Shown here: positions 1-8,240 of the stretch, in pieces
Numbering within the stretch: position 1 is the stretch's first letter
Layout of the letters: each line of letters begins with the position of its first letter
Assembly: GCF_002233675.1 (NCBI RefSeq)
Contig: NZ_NMUQ01000003.1
Coordinates: 538,767-602,766, forward strand
Length of the DNA stretch: 64,000 bases
Reading direction: 5' to 3'
Source: Paenibacillus herberti
GTDB lineage: Bacteria > Bacillota > Bacilli > Paenibacillales > Paenibacillaceae
The notes under the pieces: generated by a model
The model's database searches: none
Told to the model about the DNA's origin: nothing
The model's input: the letters and a program-made list of their open reading frames with translations, nothing else
Position numbers and translations under genes: made by a program

Positions 1-500
1 GAGCTGAAAAGTCCGAATCAAGTAGTCAAAGCTACTTGAAAGGCGTGCCGCGAGCTGAAAAGTCCGAATCAAGTAGTCGAAGCTACTTGAAAGGTGGTGC
101 CGCGGGCTTGATGGCTGAATCAAGTAGTCGAAGCTACTTGAAAAGCGGTGCCGCGAGCTGAAAAGTCCGAATCAAGTAGTCGAAGCTACTTGAAAGGCGT
201 GCCGCGAGCTGAAAAGTCCGAATCAAGTAGTCGAAACTACTTGAAAGGTGGTGCCGCGGGCTTGATGGCTGAATCAAGTAGTCGAAGCTACTTGAAAGGT
301 GGTGCCGCGGGCTTGATGGCTGAAGCAAGTAGTCAAAGCTACTTGAAAAGCGTGCCGCGAGCTGAAAAGTCCGAATCAAGTAGTCGAAGCTACTTGAAAG
401 GCGTGCCGCGAGCTGAAAAGTCCGAATCAAGTAGTCGAAACTACTTGAAAGGTGGTGTCGCGGGCTTGATGGCTGAATCAAGTAGTCGAAGCTACTTGAA
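1..500. repeat. 51-bp stem-loop tandem array 1
   Basis: About ten tandem units with a period of 51 bp (a few 50 or 52) run from the window edge. Each unit carries the 20-nt core CAAGTAGTCGAAGCTACTTG, an inverted repeat with 7-bp arms CAAGTAG/CTACTTG and a variable 6-nt loop (TCGAAG, TCGAAA, TCAAAG). The linker between cores comes in two versions, one with GCGTGCCGCGAGCTG and one with GGTGCCGCGGGCTTG, in mixed order. Long open frames exist on both strands only because 51 is a multiple of three. No protein is called. The array may continue left of the window. The same core recurs in the array at 17159-18563. Confidence 0.93.
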
Positions 501-526
501 AGCGCAGCCGAAACTTCGTTTAAAGA

Positions 527-571
527 CAAAAAGGTACAACCAAGGCGTTATAATACGCACGAGGTTGTACC
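527..571 (-). terminator. Rho-independent terminator-like hairpin, minus strand
   Basis: Inverted repeat GGTACAACC / GGTTGTACC (533-541 and 563-571) with an inner GCGT/ACGC pairing in the loop. On the minus strand it is followed by TTTTTGTCTTT. It could end leftward transcripts from the NADH oxidase gene about 450 bp away; no closer minus-strand gene is visible. Confidence 0.55.
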
Positions 572-1015
572 CAGAAATAGCAAGTAACATTGCCTTTATA
601 TTGAATCTATTATAACGGGGCAGAGAGTGGCGTGACAACCTTCAATCGCAGTTGGTGGAGGTAGATAAGTCACTTTGTAGGCCGGAGTTACATCTAGAAC
701 TATTAGGTAGCAAAACCGAAGCAAGTTTCTAACTAGTCAAGACTTTGAATTCTAGGCTTTCCATGTAAGCGCTCATGCCCACATACCTGCTAACCTGCAC
801 CGTGCTACCTACAAGTAAGCTCCGACGCAGAAACGGAAGACCGCACTCCGCGGGGCTACCGACATGCCTCGCCTCCATGCGCCGCTCTATAGACTGTTGA
901 TTCTCGCGGTCCTCAAGCGCTGACGCGCTGAGCTTTGCCCTGCTTGCACTTCGCGGTGGTTGCCGCAATACTGCGCCCTCATGCCCCGCACATAACCTGC
1001 CAGAGCGGGCAGTCC
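572..1015. other. Gene-free stretch with a copy of the nox 3' end
   Basis: No convincing coding sequence is present. The notable content is a 39-bp exact direct repeat: 909-947 equals 1012-1050, which contains the stop codon and last codons of the NADH oxidase gene. A short piece of the gene's 3' end has therefore been copied 103 bp downstream of itself. Confidence 0.7.
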
Positions 1016-2668
1016 TCAAGCGCTGACGCGCTGAGCTTTGCCCTGCTTGCGCTCCGAAGCAGCATCGGCCCCTTGTTCCTCCGCAGCTTTGGCTCCATGA
1101 TCCTCAGCGGCTTCCTCCGCAGCTTGGGCCCCTTGCACCTCAGCGGCTTCCTCCGCAGCTTGGGCCCCTTGCACCTCAGCGGCTTCCTCCGCAGCATCGG
1201 CCCCTTGTTCCTCCGCAGCTTTAGCTCCATGATCCTCAGCGGCTTCCTCCGCAGCTTGGGCCCCTTGCACCTCAGCGGCTTCTTCCGCAGCACCGGCTCC
1301 ATGATCCTCAGCGGCGTCATCCGCAGCTTTAGCGCGTTGCTCCTCAGCAACCAAGCCGGCTTTATTCAGCAGGTTCCACGGATGGTTGTAATGAGGCTGG
1401 AAGAAGAAGTCTACATAAGCCAAGTCCTCGGCGGTCATGCGGTTCTGGATGCACACCGAGAGTGTATTGGCCGCCTGGGTCAGATCCGCCTTCGAAAGAA
1501 TCTGCGCGCCGAGGAGGCGTCCGCTGTCTTTTTCGTAAACGATTTTCAGCAAAACTTCCTCGATATCCGGCATGAAGTCTGGTCGATGCGACTCGCGCAG
1601 CGTGACGGCAGCGGCGTTCAGGCCAGCCGCTTCCGCAGCTGCCTCAGTCATGCCGGTCGAGGCAATGTTGAGGTCGAATAGCTTAATTGCCGACGTACCC
1701 TGCGTTCCGCGATATTTTACTTTCTGCTCAGTCAGATTCTTTCCGGCCAGCGTGCCCATGCGCACAGCATTCGTCGCCAGTGGGATATAGGCAGCCTTGC
1801 CTGTTGGATTATAGCGCACCGCGCAGCTGTCCCCAGCGGCGAGCACATCAGGATTACTTGTACGCATGTACTCATCCACCAGCAACGCGCCGTTATCTAG
1901 CATGTCGAGTTGGCCTTTCAGCAGATCCGTGCCTGGGCGGAACCCGATGCAAAGGACGACAAGATCCGCCTCGTACTCTCCTTTGTCCGTAATGACTGTG
2001 GTTACACGTCCGTTCTCGCCCTTGAAGCGACTAACCTTCTCACCAAGTGCAGCACGGATGCCGCGGGCAGTCAGCTCTTCTTCGGCGATTTCCGTGAACT
2101 CGTGATCAAGATACTTCGCCATGACGCGGTCCATGTTGTCGAGGAGCGTAACCTCCTTGCCCAGCTCGCAAAAGGCTTCCGCCAGCTCGATGCCGATATA
2201 CCCGGCCCCGATTACGGCTACACGACGCGCACCTTCGGCACGAGCGATAATCTCTTTGGCATGGAAGTAGTTTTTGCACAGCTGGATATTGTCCAGCTTG
2301 ATGCCTTCCATGTCAGGTACAATTGGCCACGAGCCGGTCGTAACAACAAGCTTGTCGTAGCTATCTTGGAATTCCTCACCGCTCGTGAGGTTGCGAATGC
2401 GGAGCATTTTCGCAGCGGCGTCTACTTGAAGCACTTCATGGCGCATACGAGTGTCAACACCAAGTGCGGCCAGTTGCTCGGGGCTGCTATAGAAAAGTCC
2501 CTCGGGATCCTTCACCACGCCGCCTACATGAAGAGCGATACCGCACGACAGGAACGAGATGTTGTCGTTGCGCTCATAAACGGTAATCTGGGCTCCCGGG
2601 TGTTCAGCAGCGATAGCTTTGACGGCGGCGGTTCCGGCATGTGTACATCCAATAACGGCGATTTTCAT
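1016..2668 (-). CDS. nox: NADH oxidase / CoA-disulfide reductase family flavoprotein with repeat tail
   Basis: A 550-residue protein of the pyridine nucleotide-disulfide oxidoreductase family. The N-terminal FAD motif is VIGCTHAG, the single redox cysteine is Cys42 in the context FLSCG, a second nucleotide-binding motif GAGYIGIELAE follows, and the usual dimerisation end NHPWNLLNKAG lies near residue 445. The family normally stops near there. This protein carries on for about 95 Ala/Glu-rich residues made of 8- and 12-residue repeats such as EEAAEVQGAQAA and EEAAEDHGAKAA. The start ATG at 2668 has an AGGAGG ribosome site. Likely role: cytosolic reoxidation of NADH with oxygen, giving water, or reduction of CoA disulfide; the sequence alone does not decide. 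Two Rex-type operators upstream fit control by the NADH/NAD ratio. Confidence 0.88.
   Translation of the reverse strand: MKIAVIGCTHAGTAAVKAIAAEHPGAQITVYERNDNISFLSCGIALHVGGVVKDPEGLFYSSPEQLAALGVDTRMRHEVLQVDAAAKMLRIRNLTSGEEFQDSYDKLVVTTGSWPIVPDMEGIKLDNIQLCKNYFHAKEIIARAEGARRVAVIGAGYIGIELAEAFCELGKEVTLLDNMDRVMAKYLDHEFTEIAEEELTARGIRAALGEKVSRFKGENGRVTTVITDKGEYEADLVVLCIGFRPGTDLLKGQLDMLDNGALLVDEYMRTSNPDVLAAGDSCAVRYNPTGKAAYIPLATNAVRMGTLAGKNLTEQKVKYRGTQGTSAIKLFDLNIASTGMTEAAAEAAGLNAAAVTLRESHRPDFMPDIEEVLLKIVYEKDSGRLLGAQILSKADLTQAANTLSVCIQNRMTAEDLAYVDFFFQPHYNHPWNLLNKAGLVAEEQRAKAADDAAEDHGAGAAEEAAEVQGAQAAEEAAEDHGAKAAEEQGADAAEEAAEVQGAQAAEEAAEVQGAQAAEEAAEDHGAKAAEEQGADAASERKQGKAQRVSA
1057..1345 (-). repeat. In-frame tandem repeats in the nox C-terminus
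   Basis: Imperfect 24- and 36-bp units (on the plus strand, forms of GCGGCTTCCTCCGCAGCTTG) encode the EEAAEVQGAQAA / EEQGADAA tail. All units keep the reading frame. The low-complexity, acidic, alanine-rich product is predicted to be helical and outside the catalytic fold. Confidence 0.85.
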
Positions 2669-2709
2669 AAGTGAATTCCTCCTAGGGGGATTGGTTTTTA
2701 CCTATAACA

Positions 2710-2727
2710 TTGTGAAAAAAATCACAT
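2710..2727. promoter_or_regulatory. Rex-type operator, proximal
   Basis: TTGTGAAAAAAATCACAT, an 18-bp near-palindrome close to the known Rex consensus TTGTGAA-N4-TTCACAA. It lies 42 bp upstream of the nox start codon. Rex is the NADH-responsive repressor of oxidase and fermentation genes in Gram-positive bacteria. Assignment rests on motif match and target gene type. Confidence 0.75.
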
Positions 2728-2843
2728 AAAAAGATAAAATGGAGCCGGTCTTTACATAGCAATCGTTGATGGAGGTTATCGCTTGTTGCGCGAAAACGAA
2801 GCCGGATCGCAGTTGAGTGAAGCTAGACCGTCTAAATTCTATG

Positions 2844-2861
2844 TTGTGAAATTAATCACAA
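2844..2861. promoter_or_regulatory. Rex-type operator, distal
   Basis: TTGTGAAATTAATCACAA, an 18-bp palindrome with outer arms TTGTGA/TCACAA, 134 bp from the proximal site. It could cooperate with that site on nox, or serve the rightward small membrane-protein gene at 3091. The rest of 2669-3090 holds no recognisable gene. Confidence 0.75.
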
Positions 2862-3090
2862 TGTCTTTATGTGCTCATCATACCATTGGGGCGAGCATCA
2901 TGCAAGGGGCGTTTGCAATGCAATTTTGCAATTGTGTGACAGGATTATATATTTGACATCTAATGAGCCTTCTTGCGAATTACATCTATTTATTAGTTAA
3001 TTTATTAATTTAATTAGATTGCTAGCTAAGTATCGTGTTAGGTTTAAAGGTATCACTATGAAAAATTAACCATAAAGTGGTGATTTATTT

Positions 3091-3234
3091 ATGCAGAAAA
3101 ATGTTTCGTTATATCAGGCAATTACCATTATTTTAATGCTTGTTATTGCAGGAAGTCTCATTTACATCTGTAATGTTTTAGTTGATGTGGTTCATCTGCT
3201 TAATCTTATCTCTGAAGCTACTGCAAATGGTTAA
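3091..3234 (+). CDS. 47-residue single-pass membrane peptide
   Basis: ATG at 3091 to TAA at 3232-3234 encodes 47 residues. The sequence starts MQKNVSLYQ, has one strongly hydrophobic segment from about residue 10 to 33 (ITIILMLVIAGSLIYIC and onward) and a short polar end. The ribosome site is weak (GTGGTGA). A strong terminator follows the stop codon by 15 bp, which supports a real, single-gene transcript. I do not recognise a family. The distal Rex-type box lies 230 bp upstream and could in principle act on it. Possible roles are a small membrane regulator or a toxin-like peptide; neither is shown. Confidence 0.55.
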   Translation: MQKNVSLYQAITIILMLVIAGSLIYICNVLVDVVHLLNLISEATANG

Positions 3235-3249
3235 ATCTTATTCGTTTAG

Positions 3250-3275
3250 AGCTGCCCTCACGGGCAGCTTTTTTA
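3250..3275 (+). terminator. Terminator after the 47-residue peptide gene
   Basis: Stem AGCTGCCC / GGGCAGCT (3250-3257, 3262-3269), loop TCAC, then a T-run. Confidence 0.88.
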
Positions 3276-3390
3276 TTTAACTCCAGTTGATTATCGTAAT
3301 GCTGGCCATCATAACATCGTTGAAAGAATAAACAGTCCCGGCAAGTGTTCCGCTGAGGAATCGTATCCCGATTCCTCAAGAACTAACGAA

Positions 3391-4575
3391 CTAAGACTCC
3401 TCCGCCCGAAGCTCTTGCACAGCTGCCGCAATTCTCCGAGCCGCTTCCTCGGCGGTCTTTCGCGAGCAGGCGGCATTAAGCCGCATGAAGCCTGCGCCGC
3501 CCTCGCCAAACGCTGATCCAGCGCTGAGCTGCAGCCTGGCCCGCTCAAGGAAAAATAGCTGAAGCTCCCTGTCGTTAAGGCCAAGGCCTCTGCAGTCCAG
3601 CCAAAGCAAATAGGTTCCTTCGGGATGCACGACGTTAATCTCCGGGGCATGGAGTGCAAGCTCGTCCATGATCAGTTTCATATTGCCGCGGATATGGGCC
3701 AACACATCCTCCAGCCATTCCTCGCCATGATTGTAAGCCGCAATTACGGCTGCATGACCGAGTGCAGAGATGGAGCTAACCGAACTACGCCGCAGCTCAG
3801 CCGTAACGGCGGAGCGAAGCTGCTCGTTTGGAATGATCATATTGGAGGTGTTCATGCCGGCAATATTGAACGTTTTGGATGGGGAAGTGCACACGAGTAC
3901 ACGGTCTGCAATCTCATCCGACAGGGAAGCGAACGGAATGAACGCATCCTGCCGATGGGCCAGATCTCCATGGATCTCATCCGAGGCGACAAGTACGTCA
4001 TACCGGATGCACAACTCCGCGATCCGCTCCAGCTCTTGGCGCGACCATACACGGCCGACCGGATTATGAGGATGGCAAAGAATCAGCATTCGAACCTGTT
4101 CGTCGGCAAGCTGCTGCTCCAGCTCAATGAAGTTTACCTCATATGAGCCGTCTTCCCGGCGCAGCAAAGGATTGAGCACAAGCTCCCGGCCGTTATCCTT
4201 TACAACGGAATGGAAAGGCGGATATACGGGCGGCTGGATTACGATGCGATCCCCCGGCGATGTACAAGCTCGCACGATAACGGAGAGCGAGGTGACAACT
4301 CCCGGGCAAAATCTTACCCATGACGGGTCGGCCTGCCAGCCGTACCGCCGGTTCATCCATCCGGTCACGGCTTCTTTATAGGAGGGCGTAATGTTGGTAT
4401 ACCCGAGCACACCATGTCTGATTCTTTCCTCCAGCGCGGCGAGTACCGCAGGTGGAGCGGGGAAATCCATATCTGCTACCCACATCGGCAAGATGTCCTT
4501 ACCGCGATGGAGCTCCCATTTTTCGGAGGCGATGCCCTCGAAGGAAGGCAACTGTTCAAACTGATGAAGGGTCAT
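3391..4575 (-). CDS. patB: MalY/PatB-type C-S lyase (PLP aminotransferase fold)
   Basis: A 394-residue fold type I PLP enzyme. The PLP lysine is Lys234 in SPSKTFNIAG, and MWVADMDFPAPP near residue 31, CHPHNPVGRVW near 167 and SDEIHGDL near 198 are typical of the MalY/PatB branch. These enzymes cleave cystathionine or cysteine conjugates in methionine and sulfur metabolism; some are annotated simply as class I/II aminotransferases. The start at 4575 has a GAGGAG ribosome site nine bases upstream. It stands alone, with a repeat element just upstream. Substrate is inferred from family only. Confidence 0.88.
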   Translation of the reverse strand: MTLHQFEQLPSFEGIASEKWELHRGKDILPMWVADMDFPAPPAVLAALEERIRHGVLGYTNITPSYKEAVTGWMNRRYGWQADPSWVRFCPGVVTSLSVIVRACTSPGDRIVIQPPVYPPFHSVVKDNGRELVLNPLLRREDGSYEVNFIELEQQLADEQVRMLILCHPHNPVGRVWSRQELERIAELCIRYDVLVASDEIHGDLAHRQDAFIPFASLSDEIADRVLVCTSPSKTFNIAGMNTSNMIIPNEQLRSAVTAELRRSSVSSISALGHAAVIAAYNHGEEWLEDVLAHIRGNMKLIMDELALHAPEINVVHPEGTYLLWLDCRGLGLNDRELQLFFLERARLQLSAGSAFGEGGAGFMRLNAACSRKTAEEAARRIAAAVQELRAEES

Positions 4576-4608
4576 GGAGACAGTCTCCTCTCTGTTTCTC
4601 CTGTATGA

Positions 4609-4783
4609 GGTTGTTCAAAAAGGCCACCATTGATCACGAAGTAAACCAGGAAGCGAACTCGACATCGAATCTTGTATTCACCTTCGAAGTCCGGTGCTCA
4701 TGTAGGCTAACCTACACTCCGCTCCTCCTTCTTCTGGTTCATACAACCTTCTCGGTGCTGAATGGCAACCTTTTTGAACTTGC
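4609..4783. mobile_element. MITE-like palindromic repeat element, about 175 bp
   Basis: The ends are inverted copies: GTTCAAAAAGG at 4613-4623 and CCTTTTTGAAC at 4769-4779, with similarity extending over about 23 nt. The middle is also self-complementary, with TGTAGG CTAA CCTACA at 4701-4716 at the centre and ACCAGGAAG facing CTTCTGGTT. It has no coding capacity. The structure is that of a miniature inverted-repeat or REP-like element. Only one copy is in this window, so mobility is inferred. Confidence 0.65.
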
Positions 4784-4871
4784 ACTATAAGTTAAAGTTT
4801 GCTCGATCAGTCTACGGGATGCATCAGAAAAAGTCACGTCCCCCATTCCGAAAGCTAGGTAAATAATGGAT

Positions 4872-4900
4872 TTGGCAAGCTCAATAACTTATGCTATATT
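4872..4900 (+). promoter_or_regulatory. Sigma-A type promoter of the iron-binding lipoprotein gene
   Basis: TTGGCA (4872-4877), a 17-bp spacer, then TATATT (4895-4900). The Fur box begins at the last base of the -10. Confidence 0.75.
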
Positions 4901-4920
4901 GAAAACGATTCTCATTATCA
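4900..4920. promoter_or_regulatory. Fur box
   Basis: TGAAAACGATTCTCATTATC followed by A fits the 7-1-7 Fur pattern (TGATAATNATTATCA). It overlaps the -10 and start region of the promoter for the iron substrate-binding lipoprotein, so iron-loaded Fur would block transcription. Confidence 0.82.
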
Positions 4921-4978
4921 GCAAAAAATTCAATCGATAGTGAGCACCTAAAACTATATAGATCAGGGGTTGAAGTTC

Positions 4979-5986
4979 TTGAAGTTTGTTTCTAACCGAT
5001 TTTCCCGCCTTACGCTTCTCTCGATACCACTGACGCTTTCGCTGCTGCTTGCAGCTTGCAGTCAATCCTCCTCCTCATCACCGTCACCATCCCCATCCGC
5101 GTCGCCAGCGGCATCCGCTGAGCCGTCCACATCGCCAGCTGGTACAGGCGAGACGATGGTATTCAAAGCTGCAAATGGAGACATCACCGTGCCGAAAAAC
5201 CCGCAGCGCATCGTGGATCTGACCGGTTCCTTCACAGGACATTTCCTTGCCCTTGGCATTAAGCCAGTAGGCATTCTCGACCAAGCGTTCAAAAATCCAT
5301 TCTTCGAAGGATTGCTGGAGGGAGTAGGGAATGTCGGGAGCGGCGGTGAAGTAGAAAAAATTATCGCGCTTGATCCGGACCTTATTATTATGTTCAGCGG
5401 CGGAGAAGGTCTGGAGAAGTTGGAGAAAATCGCTCCGACAGTCGCGGTCCAGTATGGCCTCAAAACCTACAAAGAGCAGCTCAAGGAATTCGGTGTTCTG
5501 ACGGGACAAGAGAAGAAGGCGCAGGAGTGGATCGATCAATGGGATGCCAAAATTGCTGAGGCCAAACCTCAGGTCGTCGAAGCTGTCGGCGATCGTACCG
5601 TTTCTATTTTGAACCCTTTCGCCAAGGGGCTGTATGTATTCGGACATAACTTCGGTCGCAGCGGCGAGATTATCTATGGCGAATTTGGTCTTAAAGCTCC
5701 TGCAATCGCGCAGAAGGAAGCGATCGACAGCGGTACAGGCTGGGCTGAAATCTCCCTGGAAAAGCTTCCGGAATATGCTGGCGATATTATTTTTACGAGC
5801 CCATGGTCAGGTGATGACGCCGACCCGAAGGTTGTTTATGACAATACACTTTGGAAATCCCTTCCTGCTGTTAAAGAAGGACGTGTATTCCAACTGAACG
5901 CCGATGGCGCCTACTTCAATGACCCGATCTCGTTGGACAAACAATTTGAGTTTGTTAAGGAAAGCCTGCTCTCCTTGAAAAAATAA
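4979..5986 (+). CDS. Iron-siderophore ABC transporter substrate-binding lipoprotein
   Basis: About 335 residues. A short basic start and a hydrophobic stretch end in the lipobox LLAAC, then a Ser/Pro/Ala linker. The body is a class III periplasmic-binding fold (Peripla_BP_2): PKNPQRIVDLTGSFTGHFLALGIKPVG, then KIIALDPDLIIMFSGGEG and a C-terminal lobe. Such proteins hand ferric siderophores to FecCD-type permeases. No permease or ATPase gene lies beside it, so it is an orphan that must use a transporter elsewhere. TTG at 4979 was chosen because AGGGG lies nine bases upstream; an in-frame TTG at 4970 is too close to that site. A Fur box upstream supports iron control. Confidence 0.88.
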   Translation: MKFVSNRFSRLTLLSIPLTLSLLLAACSQSSSSSPSPSPSASPAASAEPSTSPAGTGETMVFKAANGDITVPKNPQRIVDLTGSFTGHFLALGIKPVGILDQAFKNPFFEGLLEGVGNVGSGGEVEKIIALDPDLIIMFSGGEGLEKLEKIAPTVAVQYGLKTYKEQLKEFGVLTGQEKKAQEWIDQWDAKIAEAKPQVVEAVGDRTVSILNPFAKGLYVFGHNFGRSGEIIYGEFGLKAPAIAQKEAIDSGTGWAEISLEKLPEYAGDIIFTSPWSGDDADPKVVYDNTLWKSLPAVKEGRVFQLNADGAYFNDPISLDKQFEFVKESLLSLKK

Positions 5987-6005
5987 CCTCGAAAATTCAA
6001 AGATA

Positions 6006-6035
6006 GCCGGACGCCAATCCAAGCGTCCGGCTTTT
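6006..6035 (+). terminator. Terminator of the iron-binding lipoprotein gene
   Basis: Nine-bp stem GCCGGACGC / GCGTCCGGC followed by TTTT. Confidence 0.85.
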
Positions 6036-6045
6036 AACTGTTCCG

Positions 6046-7146
6046 TTATTTCAGGAATTCCAAACCCGTATTGCGAAGCCTGACGTGGTATTGAACATCG
6101 ATGTCGGCTTTTCTATAAAGCTCCGGCCAGCTTGTATATGTTTCTGGACGCAGTCTGCCGCGGTACCAGTTGCCGAAGCCGACGATATCAGAGCCGCTGC
6201 TCTGGGTTTTTTGCAGCATGGACTTAGTTAGTTTTTGTAACTGTTCGTTTAACTCCGCTTTGATGGTATCTTCAGTGACATTTTTCTCCTGGTGAGATTT
6301 ATCTGTCAGCGCTACGCTAACCCAGATGGACACTTTAATCATGGGTTTTCCATCAACCAGTTTGGTTTTGATGCGAGTTTTTTTGTGGACGATTTTGAGG
6401 TCGGAGCGGCTCATCAGCACAATTTCGGAGTGGACCAATCTTTGGGTAATCATCTCATAAATGAGTGTTTCGTCCATCGTGAGCATTCCGGCGATTTTAT
6501 CTTCGACAAAGTAGGCATTGCCGATCTGGGTAAAGAGACTTCTCTTGTCTTCCCTAAGTACGGGAATCAAATTGGCTTGCAACGGATTAAGCAGCTTGGA
6601 ATAGACTTCCCACAGCATAGCCTTGTTTTTACGAGGGATGCCCCCCGCATAAGGTTCGAAGTACAGCTTGGTGTAAATGCCCGTCAATTCTCCGATAGGA
6701 TTGGATCGTACAAAGATCGACCGCATATTTCCATCCACGATGGCGATAACGGCATCAAGAGGGACAGAACGGTCGCGGACGGCAAATTCCAAATAGGGTA
6801 GCAGTCCGGAATTAGCGATATCCTTGCTCAGCATCACGGTTCGAGTAGAGGAAACGTCAAGTGCTTTGGGAAGTTTGTACTGTAACTTGTTGATGGCGTC
6901 CATGACCGTTTCCCCATGTTGAATGAGCGAGAAAAAAGTGTCTTTTTCATTCCCGATTGCCGAACTGGTTATAGGCATGCGAAACCAGGCATTCAGTCGG
7001 CCGTCTTTCGTACTTTCAATACCGATTGCTCCGACTAACAGGCGGTTGTCCACATCTTTGGAGTCCCAACAGCCGCCCGCGGCAAGCAGGCAGAGGACTG
7101 CAGCTCCGATTGCAGTTAGACGTTGCGTTCTATGGAGTAAAGTCAT
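6046..7146 (-). CDS. Ger(x)C family spore germination lipoprotein
   Basis: A 366-residue lipoprotein: hydrophobic signal then lipobox LAAGGC, followed at once by WDSKDVDNR, the hallmark of GerAC/YndF-type germinant receptor C subunits. The body (VGAIGIES..., then a C-terminal half with KIVHKKTRIKTKL) has the family's usual length. The C subunit sits on the outer face of the spore inner membrane and is needed for response to small germinants. It is the last gene of a three-gene operon and overlaps the B gene by four bases. The germinant is unknown. Confidence 0.93.
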   Translation of the reverse strand: MTLLHRTQRLTAIGAAVLCLLAAGGCWDSKDVDNRLLVGAIGIESTKDGRLNAWFRMPITSSAIGNEKDTFFSLIQHGETVMDAINKLQYKLPKALDVSSTRTVMLSKDIANSGLLPYLEFAVRDRSVPLDAVIAIVDGNMRSIFVRSNPIGELTGIYTKLYFEPYAGGIPRKNKAMLWEVYSKLLNPLQANLIPVLREDKRSLFTQIGNAYFVEDKIAGMLTMDETLIYEMITQRLVHSEIVLMSRSDLKIVHKKTRIKTKLVDGKPMIKVSIWVSVALTDKSHQEKNVTEDTIKAELNEQLQKLTKSMLQKTQSSGSDIVGFGNWYRGRLRPETYTSWPELYRKADIDVQYHVRLRNTGLEFLK

Positions 7147-8240
7147 GCTCCCCCCGCCTTTCTCTGCTTGAAATGCAGCCCAGCTAATGTAATCCCGGGA
7201 AAGACAAACATCGCGTAGAAGCGGAGAAAATAACTGTTAAACACCCATTTTTCCAAATCTCGCCATTCTGGAATAAGTTCCGCAGCGATGTAAATGATGA
7301 CCGTTACGACGGCTAGTCCCCAATTTATTGAAACTTTTGGCCAGATGCCGGTCATGATACTCATTAGTGCCTTGAGTTTTAGAGCAATGACAAGAAGCAG
7401 ACATAACATCGTAGCAGACATGAATATCGCCGTCAGGTTCTCGAGGACGATCCAGTATTGATAAATAGAGTCCATCTTCGAGACAAATGGAAATGTCAGT
7501 TGGCTGCTCATCTCCCTGCCGAATGTCATCACAGGAATGTAGATGAAACAGCCTACCATGAGGACGGATAGTACGAGCGCGATCATATTTCCTTTCTGAT
7601 ACAGCTTTGCTTGTTTAATTGTGAAAGGAGCAATCATAGCGATATAGGTAAATCCCATCCAGACGAAGGAGCCTCCGTAGAAATCGCCGTCTGTGAAAAA
7701 GTCTGCACTCATCTGAAACCAGGGGCCGCCAAGCTCCCAATGGGAGCCGCTCGTTCCAATTATCAAAAGAGAGATAATGGTTCCGGCACCCAAGAGAAAT
7801 ATCACTTTGGCAGCGCGGATAATGGGCATCAATCCTGCTGCCGCCAAGGCCGATGAGGCAAAAATCATGCCATTCAGAAAAAGTAGTGGAGTGGTCGGCA
7901 ATAAAGTCATCGTTACCAGTTCCGTGAAAGAGCGCAGCATGACGGTAATCGCTGCGATAACGAACAGCAGTATAGGCAGCAGCAGCATAATGGCGGCCGG
8001 CTTTCCAAGTGAGCTTATAATGATGGGAACGAGCTCTTTACCGCGAAGCTTTAAGAGCATGCGGCCGTACAAGAAACAGCTGGAAAACGCTAAAAGAGCC
8101 CATACAACAATGGGTGCCCAGAGCGGACCGGTTGTGCTGTTAATCAGCAGACTAGGATAGAGGAAGCCCGCGGAGGCGCCTACATACAGCACTTGCAAAG
8201 AGAACATTTCATAACCAGTCAACGGAATGGTTTTATTCAT
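7143..8240 (-). CDS. GerAB/YndE-type spore germination permease-like protein
   Basis: A 365-residue integral membrane protein with about ten predicted helices, starting MNKTIPLTGYEMFSLQVLYVGASAGFLYPSL cut short here by design of the family (the helix 1 region). GerB subunits belong to the amino acid-polyamine-organocation superfamily and are thought to bind the germinant. Ribosome site GGAGGAAG precedes the ATG. It overlaps both neighbours by four bases (ATGA), so the three subunits are translationally coupled. Confidence 0.92.
   Translation of the reverse strand: MNKTIPLTGYEMFSLQVLYVGASAGFLYPSLLINSTTGPLWAPIVVWALLAFSSCFLYGRMLLKLRGKELVPIIISSLGKPAAIMLLLPILLFVIAAITVMLRSFTELVTMTLLPTTPLLFLNGMIFASSALAAAGLMPIIRAAKVIFLLGAGTIISLLIIGTSGSHWELGGPWFQMSADFFTDGDFYGGSFVWMGFTYIAMIAPFTIKQAKLYQKGNMIALVLSVLMVGCFIYIPVMTFGREMSSQLTFPFVSKMDSIYQYWIVLENLTAIFMSATMLCLLLVIALKLKALMSIMTGIWPKVSINWGLAVVTVIIYIAAELIPEWRDLEKWVFNSYFLRFYAMFVFPGITLAGLHFKQRKAGGA

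Noticed and set aside
134-615. Overlapping open frames on both strands in array 1
   Set aside because: They come from the 51-bp period (17 codons) lacking stops; both strands are equally open and the products are simple repeats such as SSSFDYL.
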